A DNA stretch of 64,000 nt, taken from the NCBI GenBank assembly GCA_034432445.1, contig DAOUBX010000204.1, positions 3,184 through 67,183 of the forward strand. Direction: 5' to 3'. Every line of letters begins with the position of its first letter. Position 1 is the stretch's first letter. The notes beneath the pieces were generated by a model. It was not told the DNA's origin, ran no database searches, and was given only the letters and a program-made list of their open reading frames with translations. Source of the stretch: JANWYQ01 sp034432445. GTDB lineage: Bacteria > Chloroflexota > Anaerolineae > JAAEKA01. Shown one piece after another: positions 8,117-16,290 of this stretch. The position numbers and the translations under genes are program-made.

Positions 8117-8746
8117 TTAGCGAGGGCGGACGCCAATACCTACCACCAACAGATCGACGACTTCTTCCAGGCGCTCGCCCAGGTCGAAAGCGAAGTCCTC
8201 CTGGCACCAAAGTGCCAACTGTTGATAATACAAGCCCTCCAGCACCTGGGCTACCAAATCGGGGTCGAGCGCGGCGTGGAACTCGCCTGTTCGCTGCCCA
8301 CGGCTGATCAGAATGGCGACCAAGCCGCGGAAGCCAAAGCGGCCGCTGTGGGTGGGCGTGAGATGGCTGATGCGCATTGCCTTGTCCACGGCCAAACGCA
8401 CCAAGTCCTTATCTTCGGCCAGGCTATCGGCCAGGGTGCGCATAAACGTCTTGAGCGCAGTGAGGGCGCTATCCGACTGTGAGATGCGCTTGCCGGTACC
8501 ATTGGCCATCGCCGCACTCAAGCGCGCGATATGGCGTTCGCCGATGTAGAGCAGCACATCTTCTTTGGTGGGGAAATAGTTGAAGAAGGTGCCCTTGGCT
8601 ACACCGGCAGCTTGGGTGATCTCTTCAACGCGCGTCTCCTCAAATCCCTGGCGCCGAAACAGCTCCATGGCGACAGAGTAAATGTTCTCCTTGCGCTCGC
8701 GCTTGTTGTTTTCGCGTTTGTTCCAGACTTTGCGTGCCGCTGACAT
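8117..8746 (-). CDS. TetR/AcrR-family transcriptional regulator
   Basis: 209 aa. The N-terminal HTH is typical: RKENIYSVAMELFRRQGFEE, then VEEITQAAGVAKGTFFNYFPTKEDVLLYI (about 17-65). The C-terminal helical domain would bind an unknown ligand. ATG 8746 is preferred over upstream in-frame codons because AGGA precedes it and the extra N-terminal residues are not family-like. TetR proteins usually repress a neighbour. The EamA-like transporter lies upstream on the same strand, and no divergent gene is evident, so the target is unclear. Confidence 0.9.
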   Translation of the reverse strand: MSAARKVWNKRENNKRERKENIYSVAMELFRRQGFEETRVEEITQAAGVAKGTFFNYFPTKEDVLLYIGERHIARLSAAMANGTGKRISQSDSALTALKTFMRTLADSLAEDKDLVRLAVDKAMRISHLTPTHSGRFGFRGLVAILISRGQRTGEFHAALDPDLVAQVLEGLYYQQLALWCQEDFAFDLGERLEEVVDLLVVGIGVRPR

Positions 8747-9206
8747 AGTCGTCCTGGCTCCCTTGTCGATCGGTGAACAACGATGCTGCGTGGATCGCGG
8801 GTGTCCACGTTCTTGACGATGTCGCTGACGCTGAGCGCTGCGCCGCATCCATCAAGTCTACATCTATGTTGACGCATCCATGCAGCAAAAGTCGCGCGCT
8901 TTTTGGCTTACAGCAAAAATACATAGCCAAAAATTCACTACCACCTATGCAGGTGGTGGGCACGTACGACCCGTCTACGGTGGGCAGCAGCTTTGCAGGC
9001 GCTGCTGTCAACGCCGATTACCCACCACGAGCCAAAGCACCTACTCCTGAACGTTGTCTTTCAAGCCAGATGGTGGGCTCGGTATGCAGTTCTTGTCAGA
9101 TGGAGAAGCCACCGGGGTGCAATGAGGGAAGGTCGAGAAGTGGCTTACGCCAAGTATAGCACAGCCAGCGCCGACAGGCAAGAGAAAGGGCAAACTTGCC
9201 GGCGCC
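8747..9206. other. 460-bp gene-free stretch
   Basis: No coding frame here has convincing codon use or family features. It holds a promoter-like signal on the minus strand (9153-9181), a 9-bp inverted repeat TTTTTGGCT/AGCCAAAAA (8900-8908 with 8925-8933), and a 7-bp hairpin ACCACCT/AGGTGGT (8940-8957). It may contain the tetR-like regulatory region or a small RNA. Confidence 0.5.
9153..9181 (-). promoter_or_regulatory. Candidate minus-strand promoter in the gap before tetR-like gene
   Basis: On the minus strand: TTGCCT (9181-9176), 17-nt spacer, then TATACT (9158-9153) preceded by TGC (extended -10). It faces the tetR-like gene but lies about 400 nt upstream. That means a very long leader or an independent small transcript. 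Confidence 0.5.
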
Positions 9207-9599
9207 TTAGCGGGCACGCGCCGCGCTGCGCGCCACCAGCAAGATGCCGGCACAGATGACCAGGATACCCAGCCAGCGCAGCAGCGGCACCGTCTCGCCC
9301 AGAATCAGCCACGACGACAAAGCGATCAGAACGAAGTTCAGCGCCAAAAAAGGATAGGCTACGCTCAAGTCCAAGCGCGTCAACGCCGCAATCCAGGTCA
9401 GCGCGGCGAGCACGTAGCAAGCCAGCCCCAGGAGTACCAGCGGCTCGGTCACGATCATGCCGATGAAACCAGCCAGGCCACCGTCGCCTGCCGGCGCAAC
9501 GGCGTGATTCACTCCCAGTTTGAGCAGCGTCTGGCCGACAACACCGGCCGTAATCGACAAACCGACGAGGGTGAATGCCTTCCAGTGTGATCGTTGCAT
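9207..9599 (-). CDS. Small four-helix EamA/SMR-like membrane transporter
   Basis: 130-aa protein with four hydrophobic helices (about 8-28, 45-68, 76-98, 102-124), the size and pattern of half an EamA/DMT transporter or an SMR protein. LDLSVAYPFLALNFVLIALSSWLILGE resembles the conserved EamA/ArnE core. The substrate is unknown; drug export or lipid-linked sugar flipping are both known for such small members. It starts 3 nt after the stop of the 327-aa membrane gene, so it is probably the last gene of the MoxR-cluster operon. Confidence 0.8.
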   Translation of the reverse strand: MQRSHWKAFTLVGLSITAGVVGQTLLKLGVNHAVAPAGDGGLAGFIGMIVTEPLVLLGLACYVLAALTWIAALTRLDLSVAYPFLALNFVLIALSSWLILGETVPLLRWLGILVICAGILLVARSAARAR

Positions 9600-9602
9600 A
9601 GT

Positions 9603-10586
9603 TCAGTCTGCTGTGCTAGGTGCATCGACCATCGGTTGTGCGCCGGCCGACACGGCTCGATAGGCCAACGTCCATGCGCTGGCATCGAATACCAGATAGA
9701 TGCCTTGCAGAACCAGCGAGGGTATAGCCACGATGAGCAACAGCAGTGGCAGGCCGAACAACAGGGCCCAACCCACCGAGTCGGTCAACCAGTAGACTGC
9801 GTAGCCCAAGCCGCCCCCGATGGCCAACCCCACGGCGCCGGCTGCCAGCAGCACGGGGATGAGCGCCAGCGCAAACACGACGCCGATCGCCGCCATCAAC
9901 AGCCAGAAGACTGCCACATCGCCGGCCTTCCGCCGCGCTAGCCGCACACCCATCGCCAGCGCCTCACCCACGCTGCGGTCGGCAAGGACAATTGCGCGAC
10001 GCCAAAACTGCAGCAAGACACTGACGATGACGCCGGCGAGAATCAGCAGCAAGACCACGAAGATCTCTAGCCCAACCGTTGCTGCAACGCCCATGGCCCG
10101 CAGCGCTTCGCTGTCGAAGAGGAGCAGCAGCAAAGGCGCTGCGCCCAGGGCCAACAGCAGCAGCGCTGCCAGGCTGCCGACGATCCCCACCACCAGATCG
10201 AGCAAAAACATGCGCGCTGCGCGGCGATCCCAGCCCAGGCGCAAGCCGGCGCGCCACGTGGGCGCGACGCCGCTTTCGGCAGTGGCGTCTGTGGCGCGGT
10301 AGAGGCCGGTGCGGGCCACGTATTGCACGACGGTCAACACCACGACCAGCACGAGGCCCACGCCACAGATCAGCAGCAGAACACTGGTGATGACCACGGG
10401 TGCGACCCTGGGTAGCCGGTCAAGGGCAGGGAACGCCATGCTGACGTCGTTGCTGTTGAAGGTGTAGGTGAAGGTATTGCCGCCGCCGCTGGCGCTACTG
10501 AGAGCCAGCAGAATACCTAGAATCCACAGAACTTTGTGGCGCCACGTGATCGCAGCGGCCTTCTTGATGATGCTAACGTAATCCAT
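9603..10586 (-). CDS. Multi-pass membrane protein of unknown function
   Basis: 327 aa with about six to seven hydrophobic segments: 18-30 after a short amphipathic start, then near 60-85, 115-150, 160-185, 205-245 and 255-285. The opening MDYVSIIKKAAAITWRHKVLW is typical of uncharacterised actinobacterial and chloroflexal membrane proteins. A strong GGAGG precedes the ATG, which overlaps the end of the DUF4129 gene by 14 bp. Its place in the MoxR-DUF58-DUF4129 operon suggests a cell-envelope role, but no catalytic motif is visible. Confidence 0.8.
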   Translation of the reverse strand: MDYVSIIKKAAAITWRHKVLWILGILLALSSASGGGNTFTYTFNSNDVSMAFPALDRLPRVAPVVITSVLLLICGVGLVLVVVLTVVQYVARTGLYRATDATAESGVAPTWRAGLRLGWDRRAARMFLLDLVVGIVGSLAALLLLALGAAPLLLLLFDSEALRAMGVAATVGLEIFVVLLLILAGVIVSVLLQFWRRAIVLADRSVGEALAMGVRLARRKAGDVAVFWLLMAAIGVVFALALIPVLLAAGAVGLAIGGGLGYAVYWLTDSVGWALLFGLPLLLLIVAIPSLVLQGIYLVFDASAWTLAYRAVSAGAQPMVDAPSTAD

Positions 10587-12237
10587 CGGAACCTCCTGTC
10601 GCCGCGTTGCGCCTGCTACTCAGCGCCCGCTTGATGCGTTCCCAAATCGATTTGACCAGCCGGGCCTCGTCAGAGCTGATCTCGGCCACATCGTAACGGG
10701 CCACCACAAAGGCCTCGGTCAAGGCTTCCACGTCCAGCTCAGTTTCAGGCCACGTGCTTTCCAGGTCTCGCACGAATTCCAACGGCGTCTGCGCCGGCCG
10801 CCGCGCCACACCTTGATCTGCAGCCCGGCGGAGCGTGCTCAGGTAGAAGTAGCGCACCTGCTCGCGCGGGGGCAGCGCACCCAGCCGAATGAAGCGCCAC
10901 GGCTGCGCCGGCGCTGCCTTACGGGCTGCCTGGCTACGCCGGCCCGGCAGACTCACTTGCGCAGCTTGAGCCAGCCGGCCCAGCCCCTGCCACCGCGATC
11001 GGAAATAGGCCAGGAGCCTAGTCAGGGCGCTCTGCAGCTTGCCTCTTGTCACAGCAAGCCCACTCTCGCCCAGCAGGAAGCGCAGAGACAACAACAGCGC
11101 AACGACTACCACCAGCCACAGGCTGGCCCCGCCCAGCCAGGGCGGCAGGGCCAGCCAGGGCAGAGAGGGCGCCATAGCGGCCGGTCCTATCTCCTGTGGC
11201 ATCTCTGGCATGGGCGCATCCTGGCCTGCCAGGCGTAAGAGCAAAGCAAAGAGCGTGGTCACCAAGAAAATGACCCACAGCACAACCTGCACAACAGCCA
11301 TCAGAACGGCGTTGAGAACGGCGCCGATTTGCCAGGTGGAGCCCAACGGGAGCAGAGCTGCCAGCAGGCCGATGCCGACGATGATCAAGAGACTGAAGCG
11401 GCTCCAACGGCCAGGCAAATGCTCAGGCATCTCCACGCCGTCTTGCAGCCACTGTGCGCGCAGCACGGCGAGCCGCGCCTGGCTGATCAACACCAGGCCG
11501 ATCCAAAAATAGACCACGCTTGCGACAACAATCTGAGGAGGAATGCCCATGATGAGCACGTTCAGGCTCCATCCCGGGCCGAACCGCACCCGCGTAACGG
11601 CTGCACAGAAGGCGAGGAAGATGCCGCCCAGGAGCCACTGGCTGGTGTATTGATCCACCAGCTCAGAGCGCGACACGTAGGCACGTTCTGGCATGCGACC
11701 AAGTCGCCACAAATTGCCGGCCCGTCGCTCAGCGTCATAGGCCAGCTCGCCAGGCGTCAGCGCCAGCCAATAGAAGATCGTTGCCACTACGCCGGCTCGG
11801 TGCCACGCCAGCGCGCAACACAAGCTGACAGCGACAAAAAATCCATCGAAAAACGTCCACGGTTCTAGAATCCAGCCGCGCATGGCGCCTAGGGTGGGCC
11901 ACTGGCCGGACCAGGCCCAAGTAAGTAACCGCAACAGAGCCAGCATCACCAGGAATTCGGCCAGCAGGAAAGCGGTCTTTCCGGTGAGGCGTTGTGTGGG
12001 CTGGGCCAGCCACTGCGCGCTGTAAGTTCCCACCAGGGCGGCAACGAAAATCGGCAACGGCGCCCAGCGCAGCGCCGGATTAGCGCTAATGACCAGCGCG
12101 ACGAGCCAGGGCCCCATGGCCAGGCACGTCGCTTGCAGGGCAATCAGCCATGGGCGAGCAACCTGGCTTTGCCAAGCCGAGTCCTGCAGGCTATCCGCAC
12201 GGCCGAGGGGCGATAACTCATCGGTTTGACTCGTCAT
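10573..12237 (-). CDS. Membrane protein with C-terminal DUF4129 domain
   Basis: 554 aa. It has about ten N-terminal membrane segments, a basic cytoplasmic linker, and a C-terminal DUF4129-like domain (QVRYFYLSTLRRAADQGVARRPAQTPLEFVRDLE through the helical end). DUF4129 is found at the C-terminus of TgpA-type transglutaminases and in stand-alone proteins beside MoxR/DUF58. Here the transglutaminase core with its Cys-His-Asp triad is absent. The frame is open further upstream, but ATG 12237 overlaps the stop of the DUF58 gene as ATGA and is the sensible start. It likely acts with its neighbours in envelope assembly. Confidence 0.85.
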   Translation of the reverse strand: MTSQTDELSPLGRADSLQDSAWQSQVARPWLIALQATCLAMGPWLVALVISANPALRWAPLPIFVAALVGTYSAQWLAQPTQRLTGKTAFLLAEFLVMLALLRLLTWAWSGQWPTLGAMRGWILEPWTFFDGFFVAVSLCCALAWHRAGVVATIFYWLALTPGELAYDAERRAGNLWRLGRMPERAYVSRSELVDQYTSQWLLGGIFLAFCAAVTRVRFGPGWSLNVLIMGIPPQIVVASVVYFWIGLVLISQARLAVLRAQWLQDGVEMPEHLPGRWSRFSLLIIVGIGLLAALLPLGSTWQIGAVLNAVLMAVVQVVLWVIFLVTTLFALLLRLAGQDAPMPEMPQEIGPAAMAPSLPWLALPPWLGGASLWLVVVVALLLSLRFLLGESGLAVTRGKLQSALTRLLAYFRSRWQGLGRLAQAAQVSLPGRRSQAARKAAPAQPWRFIRLGALPPREQVRYFYLSTLRRAADQGVARRPAQTPLEFVRDLESTWPETELDVEALTEAFVVARYDVAEISSDEARLVKSIWERIKRALSSRRNAATGGSDGLR

Positions 12238-13490
12238 AGCGCAACACCGCGATAGGCAAACACACGCGCGCCGCTTGATGCCTGTAAACGGTTCAGGTCT
12301 GCTTCCGACGCCACTTGATACGCATGGAAACCCAAGCGCCGCGCGCGCTCCTGCACGAAATCGAAACGCCCATAAGGCTCGACAACCAACATCACCGCGT
12401 TCAAGCCGGCGCGCACCAAGCCATGCAACCCCTGGCAAGCCGTCTCATCGCCGCTAGGTGTGATGGTGATCACGGTGGTGCCCCAGGGCAAGGACGCAGC
12501 GATGCGGGGCAACCAACTGACAAAAGGCTCTTCTTCGTCCAGCAACTCGACGCGCGCCAGTTGCTCCAGGACCTTCATCAAATGCGCGCGACCCGGCCGC
12601 GGCGGGAGGGGGGGCGGTCGCCTGCTTGTGCTCTCGACCGGTGCTTGCTCCTGTTCCAGTGTCGAGATGACGCCGTGCACCGCCAGACCGACGGCCTGTC
12701 GCCGGCTTTCCAGGTACGCAGCCACCGAGGCCGCCACAACGATCGCCCACTCGCTGGCGTCGTAACGTCGCTGGCGCTCGTAGTCGCCGGCGCGCAGGTT
12801 GAGCAAGATCATGCTCTCTAAGGAGATGGCGGGCGAGAACTGCTTGACCAGCAGTGCATCGCCGTGAGCGCTAGCTTTCCAGTTGATGCGACGTAACGAG
12901 TCGCCGGCCTGGTAGTCGCGCACGCCGCGCAAGCGCGCAGGGTCTTCGAACATGCGCTGCGGGCTGTGCAACACACCGAAAGGCAGCCGCGAGGGCAAGC
13001 CCAGCCCTGCCAAGGGAATGATGCGCGGATAGACGGTTAGGAACTGCTGCGCTTCCTCGCGGCCCTGAACATCGGCGAAGCCAAACAAATCGCCGCTGTT
13101 CAGGCGCAGAGGGCCGACAGCGTAGTAGCCGCGGCGCACGCAGCGCAGGCTATAGCTGATGGTCACTGCCTCGCGCGGTCGCAAGGTGTAAACACGACGA
13201 ATATGAGTGGCTGTGGCCAACTGCAGCGGCAGAGACTCGCTCACCCGCAGCCAAGGAATGGGCAGCCGCGTTTGGTTGCGCAGCTCCAGAGTGACCGGAA
13301 CGACTTCGCCGAGGAAGGCGTGGTCAACAAAGGACCGGCGAATGGTCAGGGCGCGTAGACTACGGGGCGTTGCCCAACGCGCCAGCAGCCAGATGCCGCC
13401 CACCACGTAAAGCACGTAGAAGACGAAATTCAGCCGCAGCAACAGGGCGATGACAAGCAAGGCGCCCAGCAGGTAGGGCAGCTCGCGCAT
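12234..13490 (-). CDS. DUF58 domain-containing membrane protein
   Basis: 418 aa. Two N-terminal hydrophobic helices (about 5-37) precede a periplasmic/cytosolic beta domain. The DUF58 hallmark RGVRDYQAGDSLRRINWKASA lies around residue 195-215, followed by LLVKQF. DUF58 proteins have a vWA-like fold and nearly always accompany MoxR AAA ATPases, as here. They are thought to work as chaperone-client sets for secreted or membrane complexes. Its 3' end overlaps the DUF4129 gene by ATGA, showing coupling. A 132-bp repeat separates it from moxR. Confidence 0.9.
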   Translation of the reverse strand: MRELPYLLGALLVIALLLRLNFVFYVLYVVGGIWLLARWATPRSLRALTIRRSFVDHAFLGEVVPVTLELRNQTRLPIPWLRVSESLPLQLATATHIRRVYTLRPREAVTISYSLRCVRRGYYAVGPLRLNSGDLFGFADVQGREEAQQFLTVYPRIIPLAGLGLPSRLPFGVLHSPQRMFEDPARLRGVRDYQAGDSLRRINWKASAHGDALLVKQFSPAISLESMILLNLRAGDYERQRRYDASEWAIVVAASVAAYLESRRQAVGLAVHGVISTLEQEQAPVESTSRRPPPLPPRPGRAHLMKVLEQLARVELLDEEEPFVSWLPRIAASLPWGTTVITITPSGDETACQGLHGLVRAGLNAVMLVVEPYGRFDFVQERARRLGFHAYQVASEADLNRLQASSGARVFAYRGVAL

Positions 13491-13536
13491 GATAGCTCAC
13501 GCACAGCAACAAGATGGGCAAACAGACGATGCTGGG

Positions 13537-13668
13537 TAACTCTATCCAGGTGCCGGCCATAGGGAGCCATCCGGGAGGGACGTGCGACCGGTTTGCTGCC
13601 CGAGTCGGCTCTGCGGACACCCTAGCAAACCCAGACTCACGTGCCCGACACCATTGGCTGAATGGTTA
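13537..13668 (+). repeat. Dispersed intergenic element, copy 1
   Basis: A 132-bp member of the window's repeat family. The left end TAACTCTATCCAGGTGCCGG and right end CCCGACACCATTGGCTGAA...GGTTA are imperfect inverted ends, and an internal GTCGGCTCTGCGGACACC block is shared with the copies at 32862 and 49734. It sits between moxR and the DUF58 gene, inside the operon. Confidence 0.75.
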
Positions 13669-13741
13669 CGCTGTTTGCCAAACGCTAACTGAACAATGCG
13701 CACAGAACGCTGACAACGGCTCAAGCCATGCCATCCGAGGG

Positions 13742-14692
13742 CTAGCCCAGGCGGCCAATATCGAGCGGCGTTTCGGCCAGGATCTCTTGCACCACCGAAG
13801 CAGCAGTGCGCCCGCGCAAGGCGCTTTCGGGGCGCACCAAGCAGCGATGCGCCAGCGCAAGCGGCGCCAAGAGCTTGACGTCGTCAGGCAGCACATAAGA
13901 GCGACCGCGCAGCGCAGCCAATGCCTGGCTAGCCTTGAACAGCGCCAGCGACCCGCGTGGGCTGGCGCCCAGCATCAGGTCGGGGTGCTGACGCGTCGCC
14001 TGCACCAGCCGCACGATGTAATCGCGCACGGTGTCGTCCACATGCACTTCCCAAACCTGCGCAGCCAACGGCACAACCTGGCCACCATCGACAACGGGGG
14101 ACAAAGTTTCGATGGGGTGCTGGCGCCGCAGGTGCAACAACAACTCTTTCTCCTCCTCCAACGCCAGATAACCCAGGCTAAGTTTGAGCAGGAAGCGGTC
14201 AAGCTGCGCTTCCGGCAAAGGAAACGTGCCCTCGTACTCCACAGGGTTCTGCGTGGCCAAGACCATGAACGGCCTGGCCAGCGGCCGCGTTACCCCATCC
14301 ACGGTGACCTGTCGCTCGCCCATGGCCTCTAACAACGCCGACTGCGTGCGCGGCGTGGCGCGGTTGATCTCGTCCGCCAGCAGAATATTGGCAAAAACCG
14401 GGCCGGGGATGAACTCGAACTGGCGCGTTTGCTGATTGAACACCGACACGCCGGTCACGTCGTTGGGCAACAGATCGGGCGTGCATTGCAGACGCTTGAA
14501 CGACATCCCCAGGCTGACGGCCAGCGCACGCGCCAACATGGTCTTACCCACACCAGGCACGTCCTCCAGCAGCACATGCCCATCGCACAAGAGCGCCACC
14601 AGCAACAGCTCGATGACGTTGCTCCTGCCAACGATCACGCGCTCGACGTTGTCGATCACCAGGCGAGAGAAGGAGAGGATGGCGCTGGTCAT
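13742..14692 (-). CDS. MoxR-family AAA+ ATPase
   Basis: 316 aa. Walker A DVPGVGKT (about 44-51), Walker B LLADEINRA with the sensor region GERQVTVDGVTRPLARPFMVLATQNP, and the C-terminal AAA lid domain (LGASPRGSLALFKASQALAALRGR) are all intact. MoxR proteins are cytosolic chaperone-like ATPases that assemble or activate partner complexes, usually DUF58/vWA proteins encoded next door, as here. ATG 14692 is chosen because the upstream in-frame extension is not family-like. It is the first gene of the minus-strand envelope operon. Confidence 0.93.
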   Translation of the reverse strand: MTSAILSFSRLVIDNVERVIVGRSNVIELLLVALLCDGHVLLEDVPGVGKTMLARALAVSLGMSFKRLQCTPDLLPNDVTGVSVFNQQTRQFEFIPGPVFANILLADEINRATPRTQSALLEAMGERQVTVDGVTRPLARPFMVLATQNPVEYEGTFPLPEAQLDRFLLKLSLGYLALEEEKELLLHLRRQHPIETLSPVVDGGQVVPLAAQVWEVHVDDTVRDYIVRLVQATRQHPDLMLGASPRGSLALFKASQALAALRGRSYVLPDDVKLLAPLALAHRCLVRPESALRGRTAASVVQEILAETPLDIGRLG

Positions 14693-14877
14693 ATGATAGC
14701 TCACAGAATCTGCAAGAAAGCGCAAGACCCGCCGGCATTCGACTTCCTCTGCGGGCCGGCCATGGGGTTGCGCTACAGCCGTCAATGGATTGTACCCCAA
14801 CGCCAGCGCAATAGCAAAGCCCGGCGGCCGGGGCCGCGGGTTGGTTGTCCGAGACACAGCGCGGCGGCCGATTGCGC

Positions 14878-14906
14878 TTGACGCCGCCTGTCTAGCACGT
14901 TATAAT
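14878..14906 (+). promoter_or_regulatory. Promoter of the methyltransferase gene
   Basis: TTGACG (14878-14883), 17-nt spacer, perfect TATAAT (14901-14906). Predicted start near 14913, giving a leader of about 160 nt. This leader includes a 16-bp inverted repeat AGTTTGCAGGCAAACT (15039-15054) and then the parS site. Confidence 0.88.
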
Positions 14907-15058
14907 CGTTGCTGCGCCCCAGCTCCTGCGGATGAGAAGCTCCGCAGTGACGGCTTCAGTCGTCCGGGCGCCGCAGAGCGACTGCAGTCGCCAGTACGCA
15001 GAGCTGGGCTGCTTTCAGGACAAGCATCCTCAAGCGGGAGTTTGCAGGCAAACTGACG

Positions 15059-15074
15059 TGTTTCACGTGAAACA
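15059..15074. promoter_or_regulatory. parS centromere site (ParB-binding)
   Basis: TGTTTCACGTGAAACA is an exact match to the conserved bacterial parS palindrome. ParB binds such sites, spreads and loads SMC; they cluster near the replication origin in most chromosomes. The site abuts the ATG of the methyltransferase gene at 15075 and occupies the place of a ribosome binding site, which is not otherwise visible. Bound ParB could therefore also affect this gene. parA/parB are not in the window. Confidence 0.9.
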
Positions 15075-15989
15075 ATGAATTCACTACACCCAAATAAAAC
15101 CGAGCTGTCTAGCCCTGCAGTGATCGATTACGAGGGGTCTGACTATCAAGAGCGTTTTTGGGAGCAAGGCGGTCGCGCCTACGAGGATCTGGCGGAGCGC
15201 ATTGCCCTGCGCAAGCTGCTGCCGGCCAAGGGACGCCGCCTGGTCGAGTTCGGCGCTGCCTTTGGCCGCCTGGCCGACCTATACGACGGATACGATCAAG
15301 TGGTGCTCCTGGACTACTCGCGCTCTCTACTGCGCCAAGCGCAGGCGCGCCTAGGCGTGGGAGGGCGCTTCGTTTATGTGGCGGCAAACCTCTATCGGCT
15401 GCCTTTGGCCGAGGGCGTGGTCGACACGGCGGTGATGGTGCGCGTCATGCACCACCTAGCGGACGTGCCAGCCGCGCTGGCGCAGATTCGCCGCGCCGTG
15501 GCGCCAGGCGGCGTGTTCGTCGCCGAGTACGCCAGCAAGCGCCACCTGAAAGCCATTGTACGCTACGCCCTGCGCCGGCAGGCGTGGAGCCCCTTCACCC
15601 ACACGCCCTACGAGTTTGTCCCCTTGAACTTCGACTTTCACCCTGCTTGGATGACTGAGCAACTGCGCCAGGCCGGCTTTCGCATCGACCGCGAGCGGGC
15701 TGTATCGCACTTCCGCCTGCCGTTGCTCAAGCGCCTGTTCTCTCCCCAGGCGCTGGCCGCGGCGGACGGAGCCGTTCAGGGGATCGGAGCGCTGTGGAAG
15801 CTGACTCCCAGCGTCTTCGTGCGTTGCACAGTCCTCGGTACCCGACCAGACAGCCTGCCGGCAGAGCTGTTTCAGTGCCCTGAGTGCGCCGGCCGGCTGA
15901 CAACGGGCGTCGACAGCCTGGACTGCACGCGCTGCGGCCGGCGTTGGTCGACCCGCGACGCACTGTACGACTTCAAGGAACCGCTGTAA
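15075..15989 (+). CDS. Class I SAM-dependent methyltransferase with zinc-ribbon tail
   Basis: 304 aa. The N-terminal Rossmann methyltransferase has motif I LVEFGAAFGRL (about 55-65), VVLLDYSRSLL as motif II, and a DTAVMVRVMHHLADVPAAL block as motif IV/post-I. The last 40 residues carry FQCPECAGRL and LDCTRCGRRWS, two CxxC pairs forming a Trm112/UPF0434-like zinc ribbon. The target is unknown; fusion to this ribbon is seen in small-molecule and RNA methyltransferases. No ribosome site is visible because the parS palindrome lies directly before the ATG. The TAA stop is also the first base triplet of a repeat fragment. Confidence 0.85.
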   Translation: MNSLHPNKTELSSPAVIDYEGSDYQERFWEQGGRAYEDLAERIALRKLLPAKGRRLVEFGAAFGRLADLYDGYDQVVLLDYSRSLLRQAQARLGVGGRFVYVAANLYRLPLAEGVVDTAVMVRVMHHLADVPAALAQIRRAVAPGGVFVAEYASKRHLKAIVRYALRRQAWSPFTHTPYEFVPLNFDFHPAWMTEQLRQAGFRIDRERAVSHFRLPLLKRLFSPQALAAADGAVQGIGALWKLTPSVFVRCTVLGTRPDSLPAELFQCPECAGRLTTGVDSLDCTRCGRRWSTRDALYDFKEPL

Positions 15990-16024
15990 CTGCTTGGGTG
16001 CCGGGCACTTGTGAGCGCATTGCG
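15987..16024 (+). repeat. Dispersed intergenic element, left-end fragment
   Basis: TAACTGCTTGGGTGCCGGGC and the following ACTTGTGAGCG match the left end of the copy at 24603. No right end follows. The element's first TAA forms the stop codon of the methyltransferase gene, so it inserted at, or created, the 3' end. Confidence 0.65.
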
Positions 16025-16060
16025 CCGCCGCAGGATGGGCCAAAGCGACGAACTTTATGC

Positions 16061-16140
16061 CCGTCATGCTGAGGCTCGGCGCAGCAATCTCCTGCTGGCC
16101 ATGTTGCGATTGCTTCGCTGCAGACGGCTTGCAATGACAG
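16061..16140. repeat. GTCATTGC-type palindromic repeat
   Basis: An 80-bp imperfect palindrome. One end is GTCATGCTGAGGCTCGGCGC followed by AGCAATCTC; the other, on the opposite strand, is GTCATTGCAAGCCGTCTGC followed by AGCGAAGCAATCG. Elements beginning GTCATTGCGAG with AAGCAATCTC are widespread short palindromic repeats in many bacteria. Together with the preceding fragment it fills most of the 300-bp gap 15990-16290. Confidence 0.7.
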
Positions 16141-16290
16141 TTGACAGGAGAAGACCGCCGATACCGTAGCATCCCACAGCCCAGCGAAGTGGACGAAGCG
16201 ATGAGGTTGCAAGATGAGTTGGCGTCGCAGCAGTCTCGCTCAGACAGTGTAGACGCCGCCTGCGTGCGCAGCGCATAACGGCGATGGATG

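Noticed and set aside
8900..8933. Terminator for the TetR or EamA-like gene at TTTTTGGCT/AGCCAAAAA
   Set aside because: The stem is AT-rich with a 16-nt loop and no U-tract after it on either strand.
8640..9011. 123-codon minus frame upstream of and overlapping the TetR gene
   Set aside because: It overlaps the TetR HTH in a different frame, lacks a ribosome site and has no recognisable features.
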